A stretch of 64,000 bases of DNA from Macrosoma leucophasiata (GCA_036365455.1 JAWQUS010000023.1:310001-374000), one strand, 5' to 3'. Counted from the stretch's first letter, positions 41,468 through 53,574 are shown. The notes: generated from the letters alone by a model not told the origin. Numbers and translations: made by a program.

Positions 41468-41940
41468 TTAATACGTTAACGTAACTTCACGCCTGTAATC
41501 CCCGAAGGGGTAAGCAGAGGTAAATGCATGGATTAAAAAATGAATTAATGCAATTAATGAATTCTTTCAAAGATATAAGTATAGAGTAAAATTAAATTAA
41601 AATATTAATAAATTATGGTAATAATATAAATAATGTAGGTATATGTTAAAATACTACGTATTTAATTCAGTATAAATCATCCTCTCTCCTACATTGCGAT
41701 GCCCTATAGGGTCCATAATCCTAATGTTGTAGGTACATTATGGTGCAATAAAGTATTGAGTATTGAGTATTGAGTAAAAAAACGATTCGCCGGTTACGTT
41801 TTTGCCTATGTAACAGGTGGCGAGCCTGTTGATATTGCCGTGTAGATTACTAAACTTCGAGGTACTGGGAAACTTCCAGAACATGGAAGAAGATTTTGTA
41901 GTAGTGGCCTGCTACCGCTAGGCTACTGAGGCAGTTATTT
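41468..41940 (-). repeat. SINE-C interrupted by a LINE tail
   Basis: The 3' part is CGTAACTTCACGCCTGTAAT to AAATGCATGGA (to ~41537). The rest resumes at ~41784 with CGATTCGCCGGTTACG and continues to the tRNA-like head GCTACTGAGGC at ~41933. Confidence 0.8.
41539..41783 (+). repeat. LINE 3' end with (ATTGAGT)n tail, inside SINE-C
   Basis: CTCTCTCCTACATTGCGATG, CCCTATAGGGTCCATAATCC and GGTGCAATAAAGTATTGAGT, repeated three times. This is a non-coding LINE 3' terminus with a 7-bp repeat tail. The insertion split SINE-C. Confidence 0.7.
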
Positions 41941-42350
41941 TAATACGAATATTGAAATGAGACGGGGATACATCGCAGGAATTAATTAGCAGTAGTGTCA
42001 TTTACAACAACTGAGCGACGGACAGGTCCTTATAGGTCAGGATCCCACCGCAGAATCATTTCGTTCATCCAGATATGCTGCAAACCATTAATTTAAACGT
42101 AACATTAGTATACAGTTACGTTAACAAATTTTACATACTCGTATATTTAGTATATATATGATGTAGAGAATAAGACATCTACTAGGTTGCCTATCAAAGT
42201 ATGGCCGCTAGTATTTTTAATTAAATTATTTTATCTTTAACAGCCAGCAACCCTTATTTGCGGCCAGATTTGATTTGGCTTCCGTATATCATCATAATAA
42301 TGAAAAAAAAAGTTTTCATTTGATGTACCTATAAATAATAAATGTAGGTT

Positions 42351-42422
42351 ACGCGAGATAAATCCGTAAAAATAGTTTTATTTCAATGAGTGTAGCTCGC
42401 GAAAACCTAAGAACATATCAAA
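42351..42422 (+). repeat. Penelope-like element tail
   Basis: ACGCGAGATAAATCCGTAAA, AATAGTTTTATTTCAATGAG and TGTAGCTCGCGAAAACCTAA match 33250-33318 without visible difference. Only the terminal ~70 bp are present. Confidence 0.85.
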
Positions 42423-43855
42423 TGTTCGTAACGTACCTACGTTATGAACGTAAACATATATCGGGACAAATGGCGGCCAAGTGCGCAGTGGCAGCTGTGA
42501 TTTTTTAGAGTTTTTATACATATTGCCTTGAACTGGACGTTTCTGGACGGATACTTTATTGAAAAAACAAGTTAATATTTTTTTTCCAAAAAACTACCTA
42601 AAAAAAAATACGTTTGGCCATATTTTCATAGGCAACCTAGTGGATATATATTCTCAGGTTTGCAGCATGTATATCTCAGGATGAATGAAATAATTCTGGA
42701 GTGGGATCCTAACCTATCATACAACAGCGCCTGCCCTCCAGCTCTTTAACACCTAGATCTCATCTAGAAAGCACTTTAGTATTTAACTATTTAGCGATAT
42801 ATCAAGATATGGTTTCAGTTAAATATCAGCGTTTAGTTTGCATATGTGTCTAGATTTGATATCTGTAGAATTTGTACGTTTATAACCCGTATTTCAAATA
42901 AATACCGGATGCGATAATTGATGGCGTCGCGTCGCGTCGTGCGAATGTAGGTATAATATTATTAAAGCTAAATAATTGTTGAAAAAATGTACCTACCTAT
43001 GTAAGGTGCCATGAAGCTCATACTAAATAAAAAACTGTCACATCAAATCAAATCAAAAAGTTTACTCATCATTTGGGATTACAAGAACCGCTTATATGTT
43101 ACTGTTTAACATCTCCCCATTATAGTGTTCGGCACGAGAGATGTTGACCCATGATGCCATGACAATCTGTCATGATATGCTGCCAAACTACCAGACAGCT
43201 TATTATGAACAACTACGAGCTTTTACTCGCAGCCGCAAAGTAAGAACTAAGAACAAACACCTGTATGCTATACTTGCGTCTGTTCGGGGATCGAACGTGC
43301 CACCTCTGAGATAAATTATTTTTTGAACCACTCGATCAAACCGGGTTGTCGTAAATGGTCACTTGCGGAATATCCCTTTGCCCTCATCGCGAGACTGTAA
43401 TCTTAAAGCTCCCTTTACGTCATCCCTTACTTTAATGTAGAGAATATCACAGCCCTTTAAATAAATAATCGACATTCACTTTTACTCATGTTAGAATTCA
43501 TCTGTGTAGACTTTGCTACGAAAACAGCTACGACTCTTCTACAGCAGCTTTTAAGCAATAAATCTTCGACTACGATTGTAAAACAAAACACCTTTAAGCT
43601 TATTCCTCTTTACGAAAATGAAAATTATATTTCTGAGAGTTTCCTTTCACTACACATTAACATGAGCCTACAAATATAGGTACGTAATGTAATATTATGT
43701 CGACTTATTTAAATCCAATGAAAACCAATGATTTCCAAAGGAAACCCATAAGAGCAGACGCCTAAAAGCTTCTACAAAGCATCACTCATCACAAACACAC
43801 CCAAAGGACCCTTTGGTTTATTTTATCTTCACCTAACTATCCAATCAGCCAACAA
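42423..43855. other. No gene seen
   Basis: Unrecognised, AT-rich. An open frame at 43488-43679 has no known domain. Confidence 0.4.
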
Positions 43856-44150
43856 CATTTTTTTAATGTTAGGTGACAAATCAGCTTGCAGTTCGCAAGG
43901 ATGTTAAGTGATGACTGCAGCCTATAGACATTTACACAAAAACCAGAGGACAAATGCAGATGCGTTGCCACGTTGCCACCTTTAGTCTTTTTGTCTCTTT
44001 TCATTGTTATTACGGGGTCATACATTACCACCTGACCGGAACACGATAGTGCTGAACACTACTATTTCGCCTCAGATGAAATAGTGAATGCCGCGGTGCT
44101 TACGCCCTCTGGTATCTGGATCCCGTACACTGCAACTCTATCACTAGTAA
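43856..44150 (-). repeat. Rep-D, reverse copy
   Basis: CAGTTCGCAAGGATGTTAAG, GTGATGACTGCAGCCTATAG, CACCTGACCGGAACACGATA and a decayed 5' end (AACTCTATCACTAG). Confidence 0.8.
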
Positions 44151-44269
44151 AGCATTCCCTTCTTAATAAAGGCTTCACCATAGGTTTTCCATTCAAAAAC
44201 CAGCACTTCAACCTGAACCGTTAATATCGGAAGTCCAACTCGTGGGAGATAAGTTTTACTTTTATCCTC

Positions 44270-44470
44270 AGCTTAGCAAAAAGCTCGCGCCGGAGTGGGG
44301 GAGGAGGGGGCAGTACGCGCAAGGCCTCCGCGTCTGTTTGACGTGCGCACGCGCATCTCACGGATATCGCCGGGAATTGCCGAAAATTGACGGAACCTGT
44401 GTGTGTGCAGTGTTGTGCTGTGTGTGATTGTGCAGTGAGTTACAATCGGATTGTGTGCGAAACGGTAATT
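44270..44470 (+). promoter_or_regulatory. Possible host promoter / 5' non-coding exon
   Basis: A GC-rich patch (AAGCTCGCGCCGGAGTGGGG, ACGTGCGCACGCGCATCTCA) leads into a TG-rich untranslated-looking stretch. Two donor-like sites follow: GCAGTGAGTTAC near 44431 and GAAACGGTAATTATG near 44460. It differs from the surrounding AT-rich DNA and matches no repeat here. Without transcripts this is only a suggestion. Confidence 0.25.
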
Positions 44471-45224
44471 ATGGCATGCGATTTTTTATTTTAATTAGTA
44501 TTGAAGCTTTTAGGAGAGTATTGCACGGTAGCAAAGGATTACTTTTCGATTATCTTTTAGATCGAAAGCTGTACAGTTTTGTTCGTAAACTAGGTTTATA
44601 GTCATTATATACATTATTTAAAACGTGTGCAGGTGTGTTTTTTGTGAATAATGTAGCAAACATGCAGTAGAGTAGGTAAACAAGTTGGTGGTAATGTTGA
44701 ATTGAGACAAGTTTCATTACAGTGGCGACTCAATGCGATTTTGCTTGCAATTAGTGTTCTCAAGTGTAGAAAGACTATAATATATATTGACAAAATTGTT
44801 TATATGTATGTATGTAAGTACACATAGTGTATCTATTTAAGTTTACAAATTTTTTTGACTTGACGTTTCATATAAAAGCTCCGTTTTGATTGCTAAACTA
44901 GCATTGTACTACATTCTACTTCTTTAAACTGAGGAAGGTTTTACGCAGGTTGTAGATATTTTCTCATGTGGTGTAGGGATCTGACAGTATATGTTCGTGG
45001 TAAGGGTTGCTTTGCAGGTTTAATTAGAGTTGCGACCACGGATTACCTAAGGTCTGTAGTTGCGACTCAACTCAAGGGAGATACCTACTACATGACAATG
45101 TGAGCTCAAGAATAGAGTCGACTCTACATTGAAACTTGTTCAATTAACAAGTAGGCAGCAGTCATTACTCATCGTGATGGAAGTTGCAAAAAGATTCACG
45201 GTTACATTTTTGGTAAACGAATTC
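44471..45224. other. No gene seen
   Basis: AT-rich. If 44270-44470 is an exon, this would be the start of an intron. Confidence 0.35.
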
Positions 45225-45604
45225 CATAGCTTATAGATAGGTACTCGTATCTTCATAGCTTATAGAGAGGTACTCGTATCTTCATAGCTTATAGAGAGGT
45301 ACTCGTATCTTCATAGCTTATAGAGAGGTACTCGTATCTTCATAGCTTATAGATAGGTACTCGTATCTTCATAGCTTATAGAGAGGTACTCGTATCTTCA
45401 TAGCTTATAGAGAGGTACTCGTATCTTCATAGCTTATAGAGAGGTACTCGTATCTTCATAGCTTATAGAGAGGTACTCGTATCTTCATAGCTTATAGAGA
45501 GGTACTCGTATCTTCATAGCTTATAGAGAGGTACTCGTATCTTCATAGCTTATAGAGAGGTACTCGTATCTTCATAGCTTATAGATAGGAACTCGTATCT
45601 CCAT
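45225..45604 (+). repeat. 29-bp tandem array, 13 copies
   Basis: The unit CATAGCTTATAGAGAGGTAC plus TCGTATCTT repeats at exact 29-bp steps (45225, 45254, 45283 ... 45573). Most units are identical. Units 1, 5 and 13 have AGATAGG instead of AGAGAGG, and the last has GGAACTCG. It is a minisatellite with very low divergence. Confidence 0.97.
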
Positions 45605-46855
45605 AAAAGTCAGATACATCTATATACATAGAGTTCCATTCCATATAAGGTATAGTAGATATGGCCACGCCTGAAGTCTTCGTAGGTAGGTATTTTACCT
45701 ATATGCCTTTAATAATAATGAATACATAAATTGTAATAGGTACCGTAACTTAAAATAATAATATGATCTCAGCTCGGTGCCTCAACCTGAGTTATGCGGA
45801 GTGTCTGCGCCCGCCGTCGTAAAATTCTATCACCATCAAGTCTCTTAAAGTAAGTAGGTAGATACCTACCTACTCTATTCGCCCAGAAATATAATTAGGT
45901 ATTCAATCTATGTTATATATCATATAGGTACCTATTGAGTCGATTAAAATGTGGATAATTGTCGAAACGTTACAAAAAGCTTGTTTTTGGTGTTAACTAG
46001 GTAGGTATGATAGTCCCAATAGTTTTTATATCATTTCGGTACATAGGTAGGTTCCTGTTCGACTGTTTTAAAAAACTAATTTTGCAGTAACTGGTAAATG
46101 TAGATGTACACGCACTACTTCAACTGCTGCTACCTACGAGCCAATCCTGATCCATCGAGGTGCTGCCGGCCAATAGGAGCTGCCGTCGGTCTTGACACTC
46201 AAGACGGCAAGGAATTGGCCGCCATCTTTAGATGCCATTTAAAAAGGTCATATAAACCGAAACTTTTTTGGTTTTTGACGCAATACACGTTATTTACTTA
46301 AACCTGCTGCATAATTTTTACCAAAGTTAATTTCAAAAAGTATATATGTACAAATCTGCGATATGTCTCACAAATACACATAAATCCGGCTCGAAGGACC
46401 AATTTTATAATACTTGTGTTGGGAATGCCCCGCTCTATGTAAGTGAAGCTTAAAGTTTAAATTTAGTAACTAAGAGTGGATGTTGCAAAAATTGTTTATA
46501 CATAGGTATATAGGTACAAAACACAGTAACTATTATTTTCTAGACTTATAAGATGTCTAATTCAGTACTGATCTCAACCAAAATCACTTAACTAGTTTCA
46601 TGGTCATCACGTTGACCATCAGTCGTTACTATCAGCGATGATAAAGGATTTATTTGAAGCCACCGAACCCGCCGGTGGCTGAGCGCGATAGCATCTCCCT
46701 AACGACGATCTAATTGACGATGTCATAAAAACATGAGCGCCCGTAACCCGTAACTCGTAACTTTACCGAAATGTGCTGAGATTTGTCGGCTTCAATTTAT
46801 TGAGACGAATGTGTGTGTATTTTAGAATTCGTGAGTTATTTTTTATATTTATAAT
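45605..46855. other. No gene seen
   Basis: An open frame at 46104-46301 has no recognised domain. No known repeat was placed. Confidence 0.4.
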
Positions 46856-47285
46856 GGCATTACAATAACCACATGGAAAGGCCCAAAAGGAAAACGAAAA
46901 AAGGGGAGACCTTTTGCTCGATGGGAAGACGAAATCAAAAAAATCCCAGGTCCAAGTTGGTTACAAATAGCCCAATGTAGAGAGGACTGGCAATCTTTGG
47001 AGGAGGCCTTCACCTCAGGGGAGGGTTCTTGCAAAAAAACAATATACTTAAACACCTAAATACATTTAGAAACAAAAAAAAAATACAATGTAAGTTACTC
47101 TAGGTTTAATTTTTAAATTTTTTAGTTCTAATATTTTTCATAATTGTTTAACTTAGTTAACTTAGTTCTTTTTGTACTAAAAAATATAACTTTCTTTTTT
47201 TACTGTTTAGTGTTTCAGTACCTATAAGAAAATGAAAACTTTATGAAATTTTGTGCGAGAAATAAATAAAGGCTTATTATTATTA
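46856..47285 (+). pseudogene. LINE C-terminal fragment and 3' end
   Basis: In the frame ending at the TAA at 47057-47059 the sequence reads WKGPKRKTKKGRPFARWEDE, IKKIPGPSWLQIAQCREDWQ and SLEEAFTSGEG. This is the C-terminal segment of a non-LTR polyprotein (GRP..RW.D.I....G..W...A..R..W..L.EAF), common in insect RTE/R4-like LINEs. A ~220 bp 3' UTR follows, ending AATAAATAAAGGCTTATTAT. The endonuclease and RT are absent through 5' truncation. The fragment ends where the 47286 repeat begins. Confidence 0.7.
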
Positions 47286-47562
47286 GAATGGCATCGCTGT
47301 TACGCATACTGCCAGTGTCAAGTAAAACGATATTTCGTATTCGTCTTAAGCAGCGTAAAAGACACAGTCAGTCGGTCAATTATCAGTCAGTCAGTCAGAG
47401 TCACAGTTAGTAATTCGAGTTAACCAATGGCTACTTTACCAGAACATTTACAATGAAATTTGGAGGCAACCTGAAAAGCCGTGTTTTCGCACTGTTAATC
47501 TATTTCACTATACACGGGCACTGTAATAAACCTATATCAAACAAAATGCCACCAACTTTGTT
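47286..47562 (+). repeat. ~270 bp repeat, inverted partner at 63709-63977
   Basis: ATGGCATCGCTGTTACGCAT, GTCAAGTAAAACGATATTTC, a CAGTCAGTCAGTCAG tract, TTTGGAGGCAACCTGAAAA, GCACTGTTAATCTATTTCAC and AAACAAAATGCCACCAACTT. All recur in reverse at 63.7-64.0 kb. Class unknown. Confidence 0.8.
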
Positions 47563-47699
47563 GGTTGGTTTTGTTGGTATTCCACTAGTGCAGTCAGTCA
47601 ACCGAACAATGGCGGTCAAACTATTTTAATGGGGCGGTAGTAAGTGCAATAAGCATGATGAGCAGCAGCATCCTGCGATAAAACTAACGCCACTGCGAT

Positions 47700-47943
47700 C
47701 GCCAATCCGCATGCCAAGCGTGCGAAAGTTTGTATGTTTGTTTGTTACTCCTTCACGCAAAAACTGCTGAACCGATTTTCATGTAATTTGGCACACACAG
47801 AGGATAACTTGGATTAACACATAGGATAGTTTTTATCCCGAAAAAATGTTCCTGTGGGATGCCATCGGATGATTTAATAAGATTCCACAGGTTACGCGAA
47901 AAGCGACCTACTCGCGGGCGGATCCGCGGGCAACGGCTTGTAA
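47700..47943 (+). mobile_element. Hel-2 Helitron-like repeat with 3' hairpin
   Basis: GAAAGTTTGTATGTTTGTTT, AAAAACTGCTGAACCGATTT, TGTGGGATGCCATCGGATG, GGTTACGCGAAAAGCGACCT, then a GC hairpin (CGCGGGCGGATCCGCGGGC) eight bases before CTTG|T. A hairpin followed by CTRR-like sequence and T is the Helitron 3' end pattern. Confidence 0.65.
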
Positions 47944-48119
47944 TTTATACTACGCAATGTATGTTTTAAGGGTTTCGTAGCCTACAGGGAACTCTTTAAT
48001 ATCGGCATGTCCGTCGTTCCGTCTGTGCGCAGCAAAAATTAAGCCTCCTGGGAACTTTAATTGAAGACGCTGCCTACAAGATGTCTAATGTTTGAGATAT
48101 AATAAAATATTTAAAAAAA

Positions 48120-48402
48120 ACGCAACTTCACGCCTGTAATTCCCGAAGGAGTAGGCAGACGTAAATGCATGCATTTAAATATACATGCAAACACCCACGA
48201 TTCGCCGGTTACGTTTTGGCCGTGGCGAGCTTATTGACATCTCCGGGCACATTACCGAACTCCGAGGTACTGGGAAACTTCCAGAAAAGGGAACAATCCC
48301 AATAGAACCAGAGATAAATAATTTTACACCCTTATCTCTAGCAGACCCCGAGCTGTAGTAGTAGTAGTGCCTGCTACCACTAGGGGCTATTGAGGCTGTT
48401 AA
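48120..48402 (-). repeat. SINE-C, near full-length reverse copy
   Basis: GCAACTTCACGCCTGTAATT, CGATTCGCCGGTTACGTTTT, CATTACCGAACTCCGAGGTA and tRNA-like head GCCTGCTACCACTAGGG. Confidence 0.85.
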
Positions 48403-49071
48403 AAACAAAACAATGTAGGTACGGTGATATGTTTCTTCTTTGGTAGATCTACAAAAAGTCCGCGATGGAATATATGTGATCTGTCTTTTAAGAATAGCTT
48501 ACTAGGTATATCCATCTTCCATAAAATTGATAAAGTTATCAACAATGCGGTAATTGAAAAGCTATTTACACCAATACAGTATTGATCCTCATCAAATTAA
48601 ATAGTTACTTACCTTAAGCATTTAAAGCACATTATTATAATATAATTCACGACATAATTGTAATTAATTTCTTAGAAGTAGTCGCAAAAAAAGCGCGCGG
48701 GAAAATAAATTTAATTCAACCGATGATGGAACTCACTTGATGTTTTATTATTATTTTTTGTAAAGCAATGCCTTGTATGACATATATTGTATGACAGAAC
48801 CACGTTTGCCGGCTTCAGCTAGTGTATATATTAATGTATGCAACACGTGGGTGGCACTCATAAACAGAGCCCAAATTTAGTCTTAAATTCTGAAGTTCAT
48901 GGCTTGTTTGGGACCAGTTTTTATTTGAGCATGAGTAGCAAATTAGCATTTTGTTCACGTGTTTAGTCTTCAATACTATACCTACTATAATACTTACTGT
49001 CTTATATATAGTATTAATATAAGTATGTAGCAGAAGTCAGTAACCATCTTAACAGGTATGTATTTTTCCTG
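48403..49071. other. No gene seen
   Basis: Unrecognised AT-rich sequence. Confidence 0.4.
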
Positions 49072-49222
49072 GTGGTAGAGCGCCGGCCGCTAAATCTATC
49101 AGTAGGTAATTATTATGATTATGTGCAAGTGTTTACTGGTGGAGGAGTTCCAGTGGAGGGGGTGGGTAGTAGGTATCATCGCATTACCAGAGAATATGTA
49201 ATAATACTACGTATAGAATGGA
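49072..49222 (+). repeat. Two Rep-D 5' ends in tandem, then another repeat word
   Basis: CTGGTGGTAGAGCGCCGGCC is followed about 65 bp later by ACTGGTGGAGGAGTTCCAGT and CATCGCATTACC. Then GAGAATATGTAATAATACTA and CGTATAGAATGGACAC match 34063-34115 in reverse. Confidence 0.65.
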
Positions 49223-49252
49223 CACTTCGGCGTTTCTGTATTTCTGTAACGC

Positions 49253-49343
49253 CATACAAATATTTGCCCCAGTGCGGGGATCGAACCCGCGACCCTTCGA
49301 ATCAAACGGTCGTCTCACACCGCTGGACTAATCGGGTCGTCAA
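49253..49343 (-). repeat. SINE-B head, truncated
   Basis: GGGATCGAACCCGCGACCCT, TCGAATCAAACGGTCGTCTC and CACCGCTGGACTAATCGGGT. Only the tRNA-like head and a few body bases are present. Confidence 0.85.
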
Positions 49344-50582
49344 ACAGATGTAATACAACTGTATGTTAGGTGTGTTGTGTCGTCGACAGTTTGGTATAAC
49401 TTACAAATAGTTTGAAATTACTATAAATGATTTCGTTACATACATGTCTACAAGCCAGTTCAATAAAAGCGCGTAAAGAATAACATTCAAACAAGAAATA
49501 CCGATGGCAACACCAGATAATTGTATCTAAATGGTCTCCAACAAACTACTGACACTATCGGTTGCCTTATCGAGTTGATCGCATCACATGTTGTACATTT
49601 TATTTGGCTATGAACGGTGAATTCTTAAGAGCGGCTAATAAGTGCTATCTTCTTAGCTTTTAATTTAGATTTCTTCTAAGATACAACTAGGTAAGTATGT
49701 TCAGATTGATTGTAAAATTTTCTAATTTTTATCCACAAAATATCCGATAAAAAATATTCTTTTAAAAGGGGACCCCCATTTTTTGCCTTTAAATATTCGT
49801 TGTTGATGATACATTTACTTCATGATAGCACAGATTACTTAACTAGGTCGACCTTCATCTATCTGTTTACCGAATTAAACTTGTTTTATAAATTTTCATA
49901 TAGGTATTTAAAAACACATCTTGCATGTTTTACTTATAAAAATAATTATTTTCATAGAGGTCCGTCTGCCGCTATGCTCGGCGACTCTAAAACCTACTCG
50001 AACACTACAAAGCTGTAATTTGATATGAATATACATATTAATGACGTGGACAAAGTCAAACTTCAGATAAAAATCTAATACCTATACTTATTCGTAATAT
50101 CACTAGTGTTAGTACCTGTAGAGGCCGCGGGCAGAAGTAGCGGTGTCGTAAATCATGCGCGTGCGCCGCCATCTGCATTGGCGATCCGCTAGGTATGTGC
50201 ACATAATAGATGTCCGCAATTTGTTTAAATTAAAATAAAGCATGTGTCGTTCAATTGATTGATTGGTTCATTGCTGCAAGGATTGGAAAAAGTCGTTCAC
50301 TAAATCTGGTTCTATGAAATGGACCCGTTACTTGTGATAAATCAGCAAATTATTTGAACGAGATCGATACAGATAATTTAATCGAAAAATGTCACCGGCT
50401 CGCGCTCGGGATTCGTTTCATTCACTCGAACTTCGAAATTTCTTCACATCGAACGAACTGGTCATTTTCAACAAAACAAACCAAAAGATCGCGCAGAATA
50501 CTCAGCTTTTATGATTCGTTCAATCGCGTACGATACGTATCTAAATAAAACTGATGTCACTTCAAAATTATCTATAAATACA
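49344..50582. other. No gene seen
   Basis: Small open frames (49800-50018, 50354-50548) have no recognised domains. Confidence 0.4.
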
Positions 50583-50702
50583 TGTCTATATTCCCCGAAG
50601 GGGTAGACAGCGTTAAATGTATGCATTATTGAATACATGCAAACACCTAGTCACGTTCGTAATATGTAATAAGTGGCAAGCCCACATTACCAACCTCCGA
50701 GG
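50583..50702 (-). repeat. SINE-C 3' half
   Basis: TTCCCCGAAGGGGTAGACAG, AAATGTATGCATTATTGAAT and CCACATTACCAACCTCCGAG. Confidence 0.65.
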
Positions 50703-51371
50703 GTGAAAACATCAATCAGTAGCCGACCGTAGGTTCAGCGTAGCAGTAGGTTAGGTATGTTAAGCAATGGGACAGATAATTATTGTTAATTCAAACTGTT
50801 CTTTTCACTTATTTTTTAAAGATCGATTGCAGATTACGTAGGTAAGTCATGAAGTAAATGATCGCAATATATTCTTCCTTCTTTTATATCAGTAATTGTT
50901 ACATTTTTTTTAAGAATGAGCTTAAATGATCTACAAAAATTACTGAAATACCTATATATTATTAAGGATCGATCTCTCCACGAATCAACAGCCCCAACAC
51001 TAGGCTACATAGTTTAGCAAATGCAATGGGATCTCGGCGTCCCTTTCTAATTGGTGGTGTCTGATAGGGATATTGCACTTTGCACTGCAGTACGCGGCGC
51101 GAGGCGCGGGCGCAGTTAGCGGTACTTATTGAAACTTTAGAAAGTTTTGTTGTGAACTTTAGCGTTTCACGAGATGTTTACTAGGTAGGTTAGGGTACCT
51201 ACCTAATTAAACAGGCGGGGCTCTAGAACAAAAATGGTTGGGTATGGATTCTGGAGAAATGTATATACATACACCTACCTATTATATTTTTCTATTCAAT
51301 ATCAAAAATTTTAAAGGTTACGGAATACCTCTACGCATCTCGCTAATTGAACATGGGACCTTCTGCTTATA
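50703..51371. other. No gene seen
   Basis: Unrecognised; a GC-rich word near 51090 (GTACGCGGCGCGAGGCGCGG). Confidence 0.4.
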
Positions 51372-51505
51372 GGTACATATAGGTGATAGAGCTCCAGTGA
51401 CGGAGCTCGCGGGCGTAGGCACCACCGCATTACCTAATATACTTGCCGCTAAATGGTAGTGTTTCAGCACTATCGTGTTCCGGTCGGGTGGTAATGTACA
51501 GCATA
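51372..51505 (+). repeat. Rep-D 5' half
   Basis: GGTGATAGAGCTCCAGTGAC to GTTCCGGTCGGGTGGTAATG, little diverged, cut off at about 51505. Confidence 0.85.
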
Positions 51506-51534
51506 TATGTAAGAGGTTGTTGTCAACATTTCAG

Positions 51535-51785
51535 ATATTTTTTTTTATAATTTTTGCATAAACAAATTTGTAGTTATTTAAGAAAAACGACGAAAATTGA
51601 CCATTCCCCCCTATCTCCGAAACTAATGAACTTAATTTTTTTTTAAAAATGTGGAAAATAGTTCTTTGCCTATAGATTACTGGAAAACTTATAAGAAGTT
51701 TTCCATTGCATTTCTTACTCTGTAAATGCACTAAATAGGGAACCCTACACTGCGCGTGGCCCGACACGCACTTGACCGGTTTTTT
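51535..51785 (+). repeat. GGGAACCCTACACTGCGCGT repeat
   Basis: The 3' part GGGAACCCTACACTGCGCGT, GGCCCGACACGCACTTGACC and GGTTTTTT is a familiar lepidopteran repeat end. Its class is not known to me. It is related to 22780-22820. Confidence 0.55.
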
Positions 51786-52424
51786 ATAATATGTACTACT
51801 TAGTCGTTATGATTATTAAGTACTTATATGAAAATGTTTGTGGTACATACCCATACTTTTATAAAAGCATATAAATAAGTGTAAGAAGCGCATATTAAAT
51901 ACTTTTGTTTTCAAACCATTAATCTTGTTTAGGATAATTTCAATACGTTTTTATTCTTCTTTAACTATTATGCCTCTCAGATAGCTTTCTGGACTACTTG
52001 TAAACCAGGCAATGGCGTCAAACCATTCATCCTACATACAATGACGTCAACATAACTTTTAATGCGGCTTCAAATATTAATTTGTAATAGGAACGTTGTT
52101 TTAAAATAGCGCCTTAATCTTTAAATCCATTCGCTTCAAAGTACCTACCACCTGCCCACTGCCTACATAAACCGTGTTCAAGGGTGTCCACTACATTTTA
52201 TTTTATGGGTGTTTTATCTACCGCTTTTAATTACATTGAATACTTGATGGTACACGTACAGCTAATAGGTGGATCTGTTATTTTATTGCTCGGCGTACTT
52301 TTATGTAACCAAAGTAAGTTGTACCAACGAGGTTAATATACCTACATACCTATAGAGAAGACACCGGGAACAAACAGCCGGTTTCGTTTTAAAACTGATT
52401 TGACAGATATTTTTACGAGTCTAT
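51786..52424. other. No gene seen
   Basis: AT-rich, unrecognised. Confidence 0.4.
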
Positions 52425-52950
52425 CAGAGATAACGGTGTAAAATCCTGTATCTCTGGTTCTATTGGGCTTTTTCCTTATTCTGGAAGTTTCCCCGTGCCT
52501 AGAAGTTTGGTAATGTCAGGTAATGTGCCCGGAGATGTCAACAGTCTCGCTATCTGTTACATTGTCCAAAACGAATCGTGGGTCTTTGCATGAATGCTTG
52601 AATACATGTGTTTATCTTTTTTTTATGTTACAAAGGTGGCAATCAAGCATGCAGTTCACATTGATGTTAAGTGATAGCTGCAGCCTAAAGACACCTACAG
52701 AAAGACCAGAGGTTAAAATGCAGATGCGTTGTCACTTGTCACCCCTGAGACCTTAGCTGTTCTGTCTCTGTGATAATTATTAAGAAGCCATACATTACCA
52801 TCTAACCGGAACACAATAGTGCTGAACACTACCACGGCAGATATATTAGGTAATGCGGTGGTGCCTGCGCCCTCGAGATTCTACACTGGAAGTCTACCAG
52901 CAGTAAAACGTGCGTCTTAGGGGATTACAGGCGGGCAATTACGTTTAAAA
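52425..52950 (+). repeat. SINE-C (headless) interrupted by Rep-D
   Basis: The body runs from TCAGAGATAACGGTGTAAAA to GAATACATGTGTTTATC (~52616). After Rep-D it resumes with TTAGGGGATTACAGGCGGG at ~52918. The tRNA-like head is missing. Confidence 0.8.
52617..52914 (-). repeat. Rep-D, reverse, inside SINE-C
   Basis: TTTTTTTTATGTTACAAAGG to GGAAGTCTACCAGCAGTAAA, near complete. Confidence 0.85.
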
Positions 52951-53419
52951 ATAACACTTTAGCCACCTACCCACACAGGTCACTTATACCAATTCAAAAC
53001 GGACGGAAAAAGGAGACGCTCACTTCTCCTTTAATACCACATCACCCGTCTCCAGTGCCCGTTGCAACTATGTGCTCGTACAAAAACTGTCAGCGGTCCT
53101 GCGCGTACGCACCACAAAAACCGACGACAACTTGTTCGCTTGTAGTTATTCTGCCGACGTTCGCATATTTCTCGTTTTAACATGTCCACTGCCAGGATTT
53201 ACTTGTTCCATGTTTTGAGGACATCATTGTATTGCATAATGTAATGACATTTTAATTTTACAAGGCACAGGAGTGAGGACCAAACAACCGTTTACGTTTT
53301 TTTTACGCACCTACGTTTTAAATATGTTATGGTACGAGCGTGTTATGGTGTGTTAAGTAAAAAGACTTCTATAAAATATTGTTTACATTTTGTGAATTAT
53401 AATATTTTATAGTGATAGT
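52951..53419. other. No gene seen
   Basis: Unrecognised. Confidence 0.4.
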
Positions 53420-53541
53420 TATTCAGGGCTGGCAGCGCGTTGGTAATTAATTCCCCTGGTGTTGCAAATGTTCATAGGCGACGGTGAACACTTTCCATCA
53501 TGTGGCCCGTCTGCTTGTCTGTCAATCCTCTGACATAAAAA
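53420..53541 (+). repeat. Jockey-like LINE 3' end fragment
   Basis: TTCAGGGCTGGCAGCGCGTT, CCCCTGGTGTTGCAAATGTT, CATAGGCGACGGTGAACACT and TCTGACATAAAAAAA closely follow 11940-12060. A 5'-truncated copy with its A-tail, less diverged than 34230-34390. Confidence 0.85.
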
Positions 53542-53574
53542 AATTCTACTCTCTGGAACTTGCCATGATTCTTT

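Noticed and set aside
45225..45604. CRISPR-like array (29-bp period)
   Set aside because: The units are directly adjacent with no spacers, and the DNA is eukaryotic. It is a minisatellite.
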